A stretch of 64,000 nucleotides of DNA from Brevundimonas bacteroides DSM 4726 (lineage in GTDB: Bacteria > Pseudomonadota > Alphaproteobacteria > Caulobacterales > Caulobacteraceae), in the NCBI RefSeq assembly GCF_000701445.1, contig NZ_JNIX01000003.1, positions 31,477 through 95,476 of the forward strand, written 5' to 3'. The first letter of the stretch is position 1, and the number at the start of each line of letters is the position of its first letter. The position numbers and the translations under genes were made by a program. Of this stretch, positions 27,223-37,581 are shown piece after piece. Below the pieces are notes generated by a model. It searched no databases. It saw only the letters and a list, made by a program, of their open reading frames with translations, and had not been told where the DNA came from.

Positions 27223-27849
27223 CTAGGCCCCCTTCTTCGGAGGCAGATTCTCGTCGACGAAGTCTCGTCCGACAAATTTCATAGAGAATAGCTTTCCCTC
27301 CTTTGCCACCCAATTGTCAGTTGCCATTCGTCCAAGGACAACATCAAGTGCTTTTGGAAGGGGCTTTATGCCGCCTAGGCGCATGAGCGTATAAATTTCA
27401 TTGTAATCAAAGCCGGGTCGTCCAAGTAGTTCCTCGCCCTTCATCATCGCAACAGCTACTTGATGATTTTGCTCGACGGGAGCTTTATCCCTAACAAATT
27501 CGCGGAGGGCTCGTTCTTTGTCCTCGGACAAGTCCAGCTTCACCGGCTCAAAACTTCCGATACGGCCTGGCCGACCCGACGAACCTCCCGGCGTCCGGTT
27601 GCTCTTCTGCCGCTTCTCTCCGGCGACCGATTCGGTCTTTGGTGCAGAGGGCGCGGTGATCTGCTCTTCCCGATTGGCCGGCTGGGTTCTGGGCGGCGGG
27701 ACCGCGTCCTGGTTTCCAAGTCGCGTCGCGACGGCTATTTCCTTTGCCTTATCAGCAACATGTGCAAAATTCCCAGCCGATGACTCGATCTCGATCGTGC
27801 CATCCAAGATATTCATCCTGAGAGAAACGCGGTCCGTATCGGCGCTCAT
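27223..27849 (-). CDS. Uncharacterised protein with DGTIEIE motif and C-terminal winged helix
   Basis: The protein has 208 residues and a start at ATG 27849 with GGAG 8 bases upstream. Residues 8-35 form a short beta/helix unit (RMNILDGTIEIESSAGNF). A polar, Pro/Thr-rich linker follows (about 50-110). The C-terminal 90 residues contain ALREFVRDKAPVEQ and FDYNEIYTLMRLGGIKPLP, ending in a wing-like GKLFSMKFVG. The last module can be aligned by eye with the winged helix of the next gene (shared AVA...EI.T....GI..P pattern). I recognise the layout from conserved hypothetical proteins but no function is known. GC is about 47% in a line counted, against about 70% outside. Its stop is one base from the next start. 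Confidence 0.75.
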   Translation of the reverse strand: MSADTDRVSLRMNILDGTIEIESSAGNFAHVADKAKEIAVATRLGNQDAVPPPRTQPANREEQITAPSAPKTESVAGEKRQKSNRTPGGSSGRPGRIGSFEPVKLDLSEDKERALREFVRDKAPVEQNHQVAVAMMKGEELLGRPGFDYNEIYTLMRLGGIKPLPKALDVVLGRMATDNWVAKEGKLFSMKFVGRDFVDENLPPKKGA

Positions 27850-28018
27850 TTGGGAATCTCCATCGCCCATGTAGCTCCATATATCCCAAAACAGCAGTCT
27901 GCGCAAAAGCAGAGGCTAAGGGAATCCACGCAAGTCTGTTGCCATTCATGGGCTGTCTTGCGGATTGTTCTCTCCACGTTCTGCGTATTGGCAAACGTGA
28001 ATAGGTAATGAGCGGCCT

Positions 28019-28432
28019 TCAGGTGGCTGAAAAAGCGCCAAAAAGGATGGCTCCGACGCTCAATACGAGAGAGATCAACCCGAGCCAGAACGACAGGACG
28101 CCTAGCTTGGTGGCGGAGGAATATGTGGGATCGGTTGCGTTCCATCCCCAGCCAAGTTGGTCCAAGAATCCCGCTTCGTTAAGCTTGAATTCGTGCGTTT
28201 GGCCGTATGTCACGCCCAAGCGCTGACGCACTGCCTCATCCAGGAGGATTTTGCCCTCCGCCTTTCCCAAGCCCCGCAACACTGCGTAGGCGTGGGAACC
28301 ACCGGTTCGGATTTTGTGGATACGTCCAGTGCGCAGGCCACTCCGATCCGCCTCCGCGATGCGGATCACATCTTTGTAGACATCCTCGCTGCGCGCGCTT
28401 CGGACGAGGAGTTGGACGGTTACGGTTGCCAT
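28019..28432 (-). CDS. Membrane-anchored protein with possible VatN-like double-psi barrel
   Basis: The protein has 137 residues. The start is ATG 28432 with GGAG 9 bases upstream. Residues about 1-80 contain IRIAEADRSGLRTGRIHKI followed by GKILLDEAVRQRLGVTYGQT. This spacing of a 'basic residue..LG-x-x-x-G' half and a second 'I-x-L-D-x-x-x-R-x-x-L-G-V-x-x-G' half is what I would expect of the Cdc48/VAT N-terminal double-psi beta-barrel. The C-terminus is a hydrophobic segment of about 25 residues (FWLGLISLVLSVGAILFG), so the barrel would be tethered to the membrane. It is the first gene of the low-GC cassette, 169 bases ahead of the next. The fold call is inference. Confidence 0.65.
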   Translation of the reverse strand: MATVTVQLLVRSARSEDVYKDVIRIAEADRSGLRTGRIHKIRTGGSHAYAVLRGLGKAEGKILLDEAVRQRLGVTYGQTHEFKLNEAGFLDQLGWGWNATDPTYSSATKLGVLSFWLGLISLVLSVGAILFGAFSAT

Positions 28433-28489
28433 AACGCGGATCTCCAATGGTCTCTAACCACTGGCGCGATAGTAGAGTCTTGTCGACCC

Positions 28490-30645
<2,156 letters not shown>

Positions 30646-30746
30646 CGGGCGGAGCATAGGCCGAGGCGGGAGGCTTGGAAACCTTTCGCGGGCGCGGGGC
30701 GAAATCCGGGGCTAGGCTGAGGGCCAGTGCCTTAAGGAGACCCGCC

Positions 30747-31997
30747 ATGCGATCCGAACCCTTCGACTTCGACTGCGCAGATGGGCGGCGGGTGCGCGGG
30801 CGGCTGGATCGGCCGGACGGGCAGGCAAGGGCCTATGCCCTGTTCGCCCACTGCTTCACCTGCGGAAAGGACAATCTGGCGGCGACACGGATCGCCCGGG
30901 CGCTGGCGGCCGAGGGGGTCGGCACGCTGAGGATCGACTTCGCCGGGATCGGCGAGGCGGGCATGGCCCCCATGCCGGCGGGCTTCACCGTGGACGTCGG
31001 CGACCTGGTCGAGGCGGCGGGGCATATGGCGCGGAACGGCTGTGCGCCGGGCCTGCTGATCGGCCACAGCCTGGGCGGGGCGGCGGCGATCGCGGCGGCG
31101 GGCGACATCGACAGCGTCAAGGCCGTGGCGGTGATCGGCGCGCCGTTCGACGTGGATCATGTGCTGAAGCTCTTGGGGCCGGGCGCCGAGGGGCTGATGC
31201 ACGGGGAGACCCATGAGGCGGTCGTCGGCGGGCGGGCGGTGTCGGTGGGGGCAGGCTTCGCCGAGGACCTGAAGGCGCAGGACCAGAAGACGCGGCTGGC
31301 GAACCTGAAGCGGGCGCTGCTGATCCTGCATTCGCCGGTCGATCAGGTGGTGGGGGTGGAGGAGGCCAGCGCCATCTTCATGGCGGCGAAACACCCCAAG
31401 AGCTTCTGCTCGCTGGACAAGGCCGACCATCTGCTGAGCCGACCGGAAGACGCCGCCTATGCCGCGACGGTGATCGCGGCCTGGGCCAGCCGCTATGTCG
31501 GGGACATGACGACGCCGGAGACGGCGCCCACCTCGGACGGGGTGGTGAGGGTCAGCGAGACCGGCGCCGGCAAGTTCCAGGCTCGGGTCGAGGCGGGTGG
31601 GGCCATGCTGCTGGCCGACGAGCCGGTGTCGGTGGGCGGACTGGCCAGCGGGCCGACACCCTATGAGCTGGTGGCGGCGGGGCTCGGGGCCTGCACCGTC
31701 ATGACGCTGAGGCTCTATGCCGACAAGAAGGGCCTGCCGCTGGAGCGCGCCTCGGTCGAGGTGCGCCATGAGAAGCAGCCGGGGCAGACGCCACCGGATG
31801 TGTTCGAGCGGACCCTGAAGCTGGAGGGAACCTTCGATGAGGACCAACGCGCGCGCATGTTCGAGATCGCCGACAAGTGCCCGGTGCATCGCACCCTGGA
31901 GGGCGGGGCGCGGGTGGTGACGCGGGCCGACGCGCCCGCCATGCCCGCCCCCGGCGAGGAAGAGCACTTTCAGGAGATGGAGGACGTCTGCCGCTAG
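30747..31997 (+). CDS. Alpha/beta hydrolase fused to OsmC-family domain
   Basis: The protein has 416 residues. Residues 1-255 are an alpha/beta hydrolase with the nucleophile elbow GHSLGG (about 108-113) and a late histidine in LDKADHLLSRPED. Residues about 270-405 are an OsmC/Ohr-like domain with LLADEPVSVGGLASGPTPYE, the redox cysteine in AAGLGACTVMTLRLYA, and the second cysteine in ADKCPVHRTLEG. OsmC proteins reduce organic hydroperoxides with a cysteine pair. This fusion is known in proteobacteria. Ribosome site AAGGAG is 7 bases before ATG 30747. Monocistronic, divergent from thiC. Confidence 0.92.
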   Translation: MRSEPFDFDCADGRRVRGRLDRPDGQARAYALFAHCFTCGKDNLAATRIARALAAEGVGTLRIDFAGIGEAGMAPMPAGFTVDVGDLVEAAGHMARNGCAPGLLIGHSLGGAAAIAAAGDIDSVKAVAVIGAPFDVDHVLKLLGPGAEGLMHGETHEAVVGGRAVSVGAGFAEDLKAQDQKTRLANLKRALLILHSPVDQVVGVEEASAIFMAAKHPKSFCSLDKADHLLSRPEDAAYAATVIAAWASRYVGDMTTPETAPTSDGVVRVSETGAGKFQARVEAGGAMLLADEPVSVGGLASGPTPYELVAAGLGACTVMTLRLYADKKGLPLERASVEVRHEKQPGQTPPDVFERTLKLEGTFDEDQRARMFEIADKCPVHRTLEGGARVVTRADAPAMPAPGEEEHFQEMEDVCR

Positions 31998-32150
31998 TAG
32001 AGGCCTCAGCCGCCGATGACATTTGAAGCGGTGACTCATTTCTGTACTGAGTACGGTACCGGACATTGTCGTTTGGAATCATGATCTTGATGCAACCACT
32101 TTTCTGATTGGGCATTGCTCCGTCGAGATTGAGCGGCGAGGATGTTCTGC

Positions 32151-32582
32151 ATGGGCCTGGAGCGGCTGGTCTATGAAAGTACGGCGACAGGGTCGACGAA
32201 CTCCTTGGGCAACCTCGCGGTGATCCTGGCGGAGTCCCACCGCAACAATGCCCGCGACGGTCTTTCGGGGGCGCTTGCCGCGCATGCCGATCGCTACATC
32301 CAGGCAATCGAAGGTCCTCGCGCAGCGCTCGACGCCTTGCTTCGACGGCTTGAGGACGATCCAAGGCATCGCGATCTGCGGCTGCTGGACCGTTTCACGA
32401 CCGATCACCGCATGTTCGAGGGCTGGACCATGGCCAACGCTCGTGTGACGCCAGCGCTGGAGCGGTTGCTCGACACCATGATGGCGCGGGACGTTCCGTC
32501 GCCGTCCTGGATCCTGATGGCCCTGCGCGAGGCGGTGGCCACCGCACCCGACATCGAGTGCCGGCGGCGTCAGGCCGGGTAG
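32151..32582 (+). CDS. BLUF-domain blue-light photosensor (FAD)
   Basis: The protein has 143 residues. It opens GLERLVYES, with the flavin-linked Tyr8. The motif SHRNNARDGLSGAL gives Asn32/33, and RYIQAIEG gives Gln51, the residue that rotates on illumination. RMFEGWTMANA provides the Trp/Met pair near the end of the domain. A single short BLUF domain with about 45 extra helical residues and no EAL or cyclase output is typical of stand-alone BLUF proteins, which act by protein contact. ATG 32151 is preferred to ATG 32142 because GAGG stands 9 bases before it. The 153 bases before it back to 31997 carry no other gene. Confidence 0.9.
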   Translation: MGLERLVYESTATGSTNSLGNLAVILAESHRNNARDGLSGALAAHADRYIQAIEGPRAALDALLRRLEDDPRHRDLRLLDRFTTDHRMFEGWTMANARVTPALERLLDTMMARDVPSPSWILMALREAVATAPDIECRRRQAG

Positions 32583-32803
32583 GCCAGGCGTCCGTCGTTG
32601 GTCGGGCGCGCGCCGGCCCGACGACCCCAGGGGAATCCTCGCCCAAACCTGCCAGCGGAAAATGGAGCATGCCCCTCGCCTGGGCTGGCCTCCGGCGATG
32701 AAGCCCTCCAAAAAGACGTTGAGCCGGTTCGGTCGCTGGATCATCACGCAGGGCTGGTGTCGGATGCGGCTGACAAAGCGGCTCGGGGGACACGGGGACG
32801 CCG
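32583..32803 (+). other. 221-base gap between the BLUF and DUF2855 genes
   Basis: I see no supported gene, repeat or terminator here. Open frames exist on both strands but lack coding character or a ribosome site. The ribosome site of the DUF2855 gene is probably GGGGAC, 32787-32792. Confidence 0.4.
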
Positions 32804-33871
32804 ATGACGCAGCACTGGGACTTCCTGATCGATCGCGCGGATCTGGCCCGCGTCGAGGTGCGCCCTCTCCCGGAGCCAGACTCGACGGTCCTGGCAGACG
32901 GGGAGGTGCTGCTGGACGTCGAGCGGTTCGCCCTGACGGCCAACAACATCACATACGGGGTCTATGGCGACCGTCTCGGCTATTGGCGGTTCTTCCCGGA
33001 GGACGACACCTGGGGCCGGATTCCGGTCTGGGGGTTCGCCACGGTGCGGCGCTCGACCGTCGAGACGATCCCGGTTGGCACGCGTCTGTTCGGCTATCTG
33101 CCGATGGCCAGCCACTGGGTCACGCGGCTGGAGCGGCGACCCTGGGGCGTGGTGGACGTGTCGCCCCACAGGGCCGAGTTGCCGGCCGCCTACAACGCTC
33201 TGGTGGAGGCCGCGTCCGGTCCTCTGGATGACCAGATCGCCCTGCTGCGGCCGCTGTTCCTGACCGCCTTCCTGCTGGATGACTATTTCGCCGAGAACGC
33301 GGACTTCGGCGCCCAGACCTTCATCCTGTCCAGCGCCTCCAGCAAGACCGCGCTCGGCCTCGGCTGGCTGCTGGCCCGGCGCGGCGTGCGGGTGATCGGC
33401 CTGACCTCGGCCCGCAACGCCGCCTTCGTCGAAGGCGTCGGCTGCTATTCGGAAGCCCGGACCTATGAGGCTCTGGCCGATCGGCCGATCGAGGGACAGG
33501 TGGTCTTCGTCGACTTCGCCGGGGCCCCCGAGGTGGTGGCGGCGGTCCATCACACGCTCGGCGACCGTCTGGTCCACAGCGCCGTCGTGGGCAGCACCCA
33601 CCAGACCGACGGCCCCGTCGGCCCGGGCCGCCTGCCCGGCCCGCGCCCGACCTTCTTCTTCGCCCCGGACCGGCTGAAACTACGGTCAAGGGACTGGGGC
33701 GGCGAGATGCTGAACAGCCGGATCCAGACGGCGCTGGAGGCCTTCATTGCCGCCAACGGCTGGCTTGAGGTCTCGACCCATGCAGGGCCCGCCGCGCTCG
33801 AGGGCGTGTATCAGATGGTGCTCTCGGGCCAAGCCCGCCCGGAAGACGGGCACATGGTGACGCCGGGCTGA
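32804..33871 (+). CDS. DUF2855-family protein
   Basis: The protein has 355 residues. It matches the DUF2855 layout: an N-terminal barrel-like part with FALTANNITYGVYGDRLGYW, then PVWGFATV, FGYLPMASHWV and PHRAELPAAYN. A Rossmann-like half with FILSSASSKTALGLGWLL and VIGLTSARN follows. The overall order resembles medium-chain dehydrogenase/quinone reductases without the zinc ligands, so an NAD(P)-dependent oxidoreductase role is inferred. The family has no established substrate. It stands alone, convergent with the TetR gene. Confidence 0.88.
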   Translation: MTQHWDFLIDRADLARVEVRPLPEPDSTVLADGEVLLDVERFALTANNITYGVYGDRLGYWRFFPEDDTWGRIPVWGFATVRRSTVETIPVGTRLFGYLPMASHWVTRLERRPWGVVDVSPHRAELPAAYNALVEAASGPLDDQIALLRPLFLTAFLLDDYFAENADFGAQTFILSSASSKTALGLGWLLARRGVRVIGLTSARNAAFVEGVGCYSEARTYEALADRPIEGQVVFVDFAGAPEVVAAVHHTLGDRLVHSAVVGSTHQTDGPVGPGRLPGPRPTFFFAPDRLKLRSRDWGGEMLNSRIQTALEAFIAANGWLEVSTHAGPAALEGVYQMVLSGQARPEDGHMVTPG

Positions 33872-33923
33872 ACCGGCCCTCCCCTGGCACGGGTCGGAGC
33901 GGCTCCCGCTGGAAAATGCGGCC

Positions 33924-34544
33924 TCAGTCCGGATAGACCTCCAGCATGCGGTCGATCGCCGCTTCGATGCGCGTCCACCCCGCCGCGTCCAACACGACGC
34001 CTGCGAACCGTTTTCGGGTGAGCGCGCCAAGGGCGAGATGCTGGATCGCCGCCAGAAAGACCGCATTGAGAGCCACCACATCCACGCCCTGAGGCAGGGG
34101 CAGGTCGGGCCGCCGAGACGCCGTCCACCGCTGAAGCACGGCCGCGCGCTGGGCCTCCATGCGTCGCAGGAGCGGCGTGTCCTCGGCCAGCTCCCAAACG
34201 AGAAGCCGCAGGATCAGCGGGTTGGCCCGCAACGCCGCCAGATAGCCTGTCAGCATCTCGCGGGCGAAGTCGCGGTAGGAAGAGGCTTTCGTGGCGGGCT
34301 GAGCCGCGAGTGTCTCGCCCAGCCAAAGATCCAGCCGACCGGCCAGCCGCTCGACCACGCCGTCGACGCCGTCGAAGTAGCGGTAGATCAGCTTGCGATC
34401 CACGCCGGCCTCGGTCGCCAGGGTGTTGACGTTCAGCCCACTCCAGCCGCCGCGCAGAAGCAGCCGTTCGGCGGCGGCGACGATGGCGGCCTCCGTGGCG
34501 GAGCGGTCCCGGGACCGCCCGGGCGACTCAGATGCGCTTGACAT
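33924..34544 (-). CDS. TetR/AcrR-family transcriptional repressor
   Basis: The protein has 206 residues. The N-terminal helix-turn-helix is AIVAAAERLLLRGG followed by NVNTLATEAGVDRKLIYRYF (residues about 19-60), the standard TetR_N pattern. The C-terminal ligand domain has WLGETLAAQ and LRLLVWELAEDTPLLRR. It is divergent from the DUF4386 membrane protein gene across 58 bases that contain two matching palindromes. It therefore very probably represses both itself and that gene. The ligand is unknown. Confidence 0.92.
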   Translation of the reverse strand: MSSASESPGRSRDRSATEAAIVAAAERLLLRGGWSGLNVNTLATEAGVDRKLIYRYFDGVDGVVERLAGRLDLWLGETLAAQPATKASSYRDFAREMLTGYLAALRANPLILRLLVWELAEDTPLLRRMEAQRAAVLQRWTASRRPDLPLPQGVDVVALNAVFLAAIQHLALGALTRKRFAGVVLDAAGWTRIEAAIDRMLEVYPD

Positions 34545-34587
34545 GTCTCAACTATGAGACATACAGATTTGTCTCACAAGTGGGACA
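34544..34587. promoter_or_regulatory. Two TetR-type operators in the divergent promoter
   Basis: Site 1 is TGTCTCA-ACTA-TGAGACA (34544-34561), a perfect 7-base inverted repeat with a 4-base spacer. Site 2 is TGTCTCA-CAAG-TGGGACA (34570-34587), the same repeat with one mismatch. The centres are 26 bases apart. Site 1 overlaps the start codon of the TetR gene, and site 2 lies 16 bases before the DUF4386 start. The placement and symmetry fit a TetR dimer binding each site. Confidence 0.85.
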
Positions 34588-34602
34588 TACCAGGGGCCGG
34601 CC

Positions 34603-35316
34603 ATGAATATCGATGCGACGCGAGGCGCTGGTCTGGCGATGACGGCCTTCGCCCTGGCGGTGAATGTCCCGTTCGTCCTGCTGATGGACCGGTTCGGCTA
34701 TGACGACGTGCTGAGGGAGCCGCCGCTTCAGGTGCTGGCGGCGTTTCGCGCGGGCGGGCCCGAGCTGATCCTGATCTGGCTGGCGTTCGCGGTGTGCGCG
34801 TTCGCCTTCCTCTGGGTTTCGACCTGGACGGGCGAGGCGGTTCGGGCGGGCGGCGGACGCTGGCCCGCCTGGGCCGCGGCGGCCGGTGCGGCCTCAGGCG
34901 TCGCCCAAGCCGTCGGGCTCTCGCGCTGGGTGTTCGTGGTGCCGGGTCTGGCCGACAGGGCGCTGGACGGATCGGCGACCGAGAGCGCCGTCGCGGTGGG
35001 CACCTATCAGGCGCTGCATCAGTTCGCGGGCGTCGCGATCGGGGAATCGCTGGGCCAGACGCTCCTGGCGGCCTGGACACTGGCCGTCGGCCTGGCGCTG
35101 GCGCGCGGCCCCCTGGCGCGGGGCGTGTGGACTCGCCTGCTGGGGCTCGCCGCCCTGATGCTCGCGCCGCTCTGGATCGTGGGTCAGGTCGAACTGCTCG
35201 CCACCGTCGACCCCGCCTTCCCCGATCTGCAAATCACCCAGTGGGTCTTCACAGCGTGGCTGGGATGGCTTCTGGCGCTGGGCATGACCTGGCTCGTGCA
35301 AGGGAACACGACGTGA
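34603..35316 (+). CDS. DUF4386-like integral membrane protein
   Basis: The protein has 237 residues with about six hydrophobic segments. The first two surround NVPFVLLMDRFGYDDVLREP, and later segments include LILIWLAFAVCAFAFLWV and LLAAWTLAVGLALARG. The pattern, including a Phe/Tyr-Asp-Asp loop after helix 1 and the FHQ/HQFAG-like stretch in the centre, fits DUF4386. No enzymatic motif is visible. The start ATG 34603 follows the twin TetR operators, so this is probably the controlled target of the divergent repressor. Confidence 0.8.
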   Translation: MNIDATRGAGLAMTAFALAVNVPFVLLMDRFGYDDVLREPPLQVLAAFRAGGPELILIWLAFAVCAFAFLWVSTWTGEAVRAGGGRWPAWAAAAGAASGVAQAVGLSRWVFVVPGLADRALDGSATESAVAVGTYQALHQFAGVAIGESLGQTLLAAWTLAVGLALARGPLARGVWTRLLGLAALMLAPLWIVGQVELLATVDPAFPDLQITQWVFTAWLGWLLALGMTWLVQGNTT

Positions 35317-35441
35317 TCGATGCGATCCGACGACACCCATCTCGGTCCCGTCCGCATGACGGCCCCCGCCGCCCGCCCGGTTTGACGGATTTCCGGCCCT
35401 CATGCGTGATATCCCTGATCTCCCACCCAAGACGGATCGCC

Positions 35442-36503
35442 ATGAGGCGGACTGTTCAAGCCCTCGGACTGATCGGCGCCCTCGCGATCGCCGGAACGAC
35501 GCTCGCCGCCTGTTCCGGGGGCGGAGGCGGTGGAGGGGGTTCATCGCCGCCCCCCCAGCCCCCGGCGCCGCCACCCCCTCCGCCCCCACCGCCGCCACCC
35601 GCCGTGTCGGTGGAACGCGAGCTGTCGCCAACGACAGCGAACCCGGCCGTCGCGACCAACACCGCCGCCCATTTCGTCGTGACCCCCAATCCGGCGGTCG
35701 CGGCCCAGAACCGTCTTTTCGTCATGCTGCCCGGAAGCGGAGCCATCCCCCGCTTCTATCGGGAGGTCGTCCGTACCGGGGCCTCTCGCGGCTATCACGC
35801 CATCGGCCTGACCTATCCCAACGACACGGCGGTGTTCGATCTGTGCGCGCCCAGCCCCGACCCAGACTGCGCCGGCAAGGCCCGGCGCGAGATCCTGACC
35901 GGCGCGGACCTGAGCCCGGTGGTCAGCGTCAACCGCGACGACTCCATCATCGGGCGGCTGGAGGACCTGATCCGCCATCTGGACCGGACCTTTCCAACCG
36001 AGGGCTGGGGTCGGGTGCTGGCTTCGGGCCAGCTGGACTGGAGTCGCATCACCATGGCCGGTCATTCCCAGGGAGCAGGCCACGCGGCCTATCTCGGCAA
36101 GCTGTTCTCGCTCGACCGGACCGTCATGTTCTCAGGCCCGTCCGATGTGGGCCTGACGCCGACGACGCTGGCACCCTGGCTCAGCCTGCCCAACGTCACG
36201 CCCGCCGGCCGACAGTTCGGCTTTACCCACACCGGCGATGAGCTGGTGCCTCTGGCCCTCGTCAGCCAGAACTGGACCTTGCTGGGCCTGTCGGAGTTCG
36301 GGCCAAACACATCCGTCGATGGGGCGGCGGCGCCCTACGGCCTTTCAAGGCGGCTGGTGACGAGCGTCGCGCCCAACCCCAGCCCTCCCGGCACGGTTCC
36401 GCAGCCGCGGCATTCCTCGCCCGTGGTGGATGCCGTCACGCCGCTGGATGCCCAGGGCGCGCCGCTTTATCGGCCGGTCTGGACCTACCTCGCCTTCCCC
36501 TGA
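35442..36503 (+). CDS. Secreted lipoprotein, BPSS1187-like alpha/beta hydrolase
   Basis: The protein has 353 residues. The signal peptide ends in the lipobox TTLAAC (Cys near residue 24), followed by a run of Gly, then a long polyproline stretch (about residues 37-54). The catalytic part has the opening strand RLFVMLPGSG and the nucleophile elbow MAGHSQGAGHAAYLG (about residue 205). FGFTHTGDELVPL contains the likely acid residue, and RHSSPVVDA near residue 327 has the likely catalytic His. These match the BPSS1187 family of hydrolases. The polyproline tether would hold the enzyme away from the membrane. ATG 35442 is chosen at the signal peptide. Confidence 0.85.
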   Translation: MRRTVQALGLIGALAIAGTTLAACSGGGGGGGGSSPPPQPPAPPPPPPPPPPPAVSVERELSPTTANPAVATNTAAHFVVTPNPAVAAQNRLFVMLPGSGAIPRFYREVVRTGASRGYHAIGLTYPNDTAVFDLCAPSPDPDCAGKARREILTGADLSPVVSVNRDDSIIGRLEDLIRHLDRTFPTEGWGRVLASGQLDWSRITMAGHSQGAGHAAYLGKLFSLDRTVMFSGPSDVGLTPTTLAPWLSLPNVTPAGRQFGFTHTGDELVPLALVSQNWTLLGLSEFGPNTSVDGAAAPYGLSRRLVTSVAPNPSPPGTVPQPRHSSPVVDAVTPLDAQGAPLYRPVWTYLAFP

Positions 36504-36515
36504 GGCGAGGTAGGC

Positions 36516-37397
36516 CTAGCGGAGCAGGCCCTCGATGGCGGCGCGGGCGGCCTCGCCCAGGTCCGGCCGCTTGAGCGCCAGGGCGACATTGGCGCGAAGC
36601 AGCCCGATCTTGTCGCCGCAGTCGTGGGTCACGCCGGAATACTGGACCGCCGTGAAGGTCTGGTCGGCCATCAGCCGCGCCATGCCGTCGGTCAGCTGTA
36701 TCTCGCCACCCGCGCCCCGTTCCTGTCGTTCCAATATGCCGAAGATCTCCGGCTGCAGGATGTAGCGACCCGAGATGGACAGGTTCGAGGGCGCCGTGCC
36801 CTGCGCCGGCTTTTCGACCATGCCCTTCATGCGGATGCGGTCGCCCTCGCGGCCGTCGGGGTCGACGATGCCGTACTTGTGCGTCTCGCTCTCGGGCACG
36901 GCCTCCACCCCGATGACGTTGCCGCCCAGCTCCTCATAGGCCCCGACCAACTGCTTCAGCGCGCCGGGCTCGGCGTCGACGATGACGTCAGGCAGCAGGA
37001 CTGCGAACGGCTCGTCGCCGACGATATCGCGTGCGCACCAAACGGCGTGGCCCAGGCCCAGCGGCTGCATCTGGCGGGTGAAGCTCATCTCCCCGGCGGT
37101 GGCCAGTTCGGCGTTCATCATCTCCAGGATCTCGGTCTTGCCCTTGGCCGCCAGCTGGGCCTCCAGCTCGATCTGGTGATCGAAATAGTCCTCGATCGCC
37201 TGCTTGGCCCGCCCGGTGACGAAGACGATGTGCTCGATCCCGGCCTCCCTCGCCTCCTCGACGATGTAGCTCAGGATCGGCCGGTCCACGACGTTCAGCA
37301 GCTCCTTGGGCGTGGTCTTGGTGCCGGGCAGCACGCGGGTGCCCAGGCCCGCGACAGGCAGCACCGCCTTGCGAAGTCGGCGGGGTCGAGTGGTCAT
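36516..37397 (-). CDS. galU: UTP-glucose-1-phosphate uridylyltransferase
   Basis: The protein has 293 residues. It makes UDP-glucose from UTP and glucose-1-phosphate for polysaccharide and lipid synthesis. The nucleotide loop is VAGLGTRVLPGTKTTPKELL (residues about 15-34). Later blocks are FVTGRAKQAIEDYFD, FAVLLPDVIVD, KYGIVDPDG, VEKPAQGTAPSN and GGEIQLTDGM, all canonical GalU. ATG 37397 is chosen as the family start; the reading frame is open upstream. It is monocistronic and divergent from the helix-turn-helix gene. The product is a precursor for the window's glycosyltransferases. Confidence 0.96.
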   Translation of the reverse strand: MTTRPRRLRKAVLPVAGLGTRVLPGTKTTPKELLNVVDRPILSYIVEEAREAGIEHIVFVTGRAKQAIEDYFDHQIELEAQLAAKGKTEILEMMNAELATAGEMSFTRQMQPLGLGHAVWCARDIVGDEPFAVLLPDVIVDAEPGALKQLVGAYEELGGNVIGVEAVPESETHKYGIVDPDGREGDRIRMKGMVEKPAQGTAPSNLSISGRYILQPEIFGILERQERGAGGEIQLTDGMARLMADQTFTAVQYSGVTHDCGDKIGLLRANVALALKRPDLGEAARAAIEGLLR

Positions 37398-37581
37398 GCA
37401 GAGGTCCTGAAACAGCGGCCCGAAAGAACAGCGGGGTCCCAGCCTAACGCATGATTTGGCCAAACGCGCCCCCGTTAACCACCGTCGCTCCCCCGTCACG
37501 CGAAGACGGCATGGTCATTGCGGCTTTGTGGGCGAGCCGTGCCGTTCTGGCACAGCCCGTGACAACAAGGGGAATGGGGCC

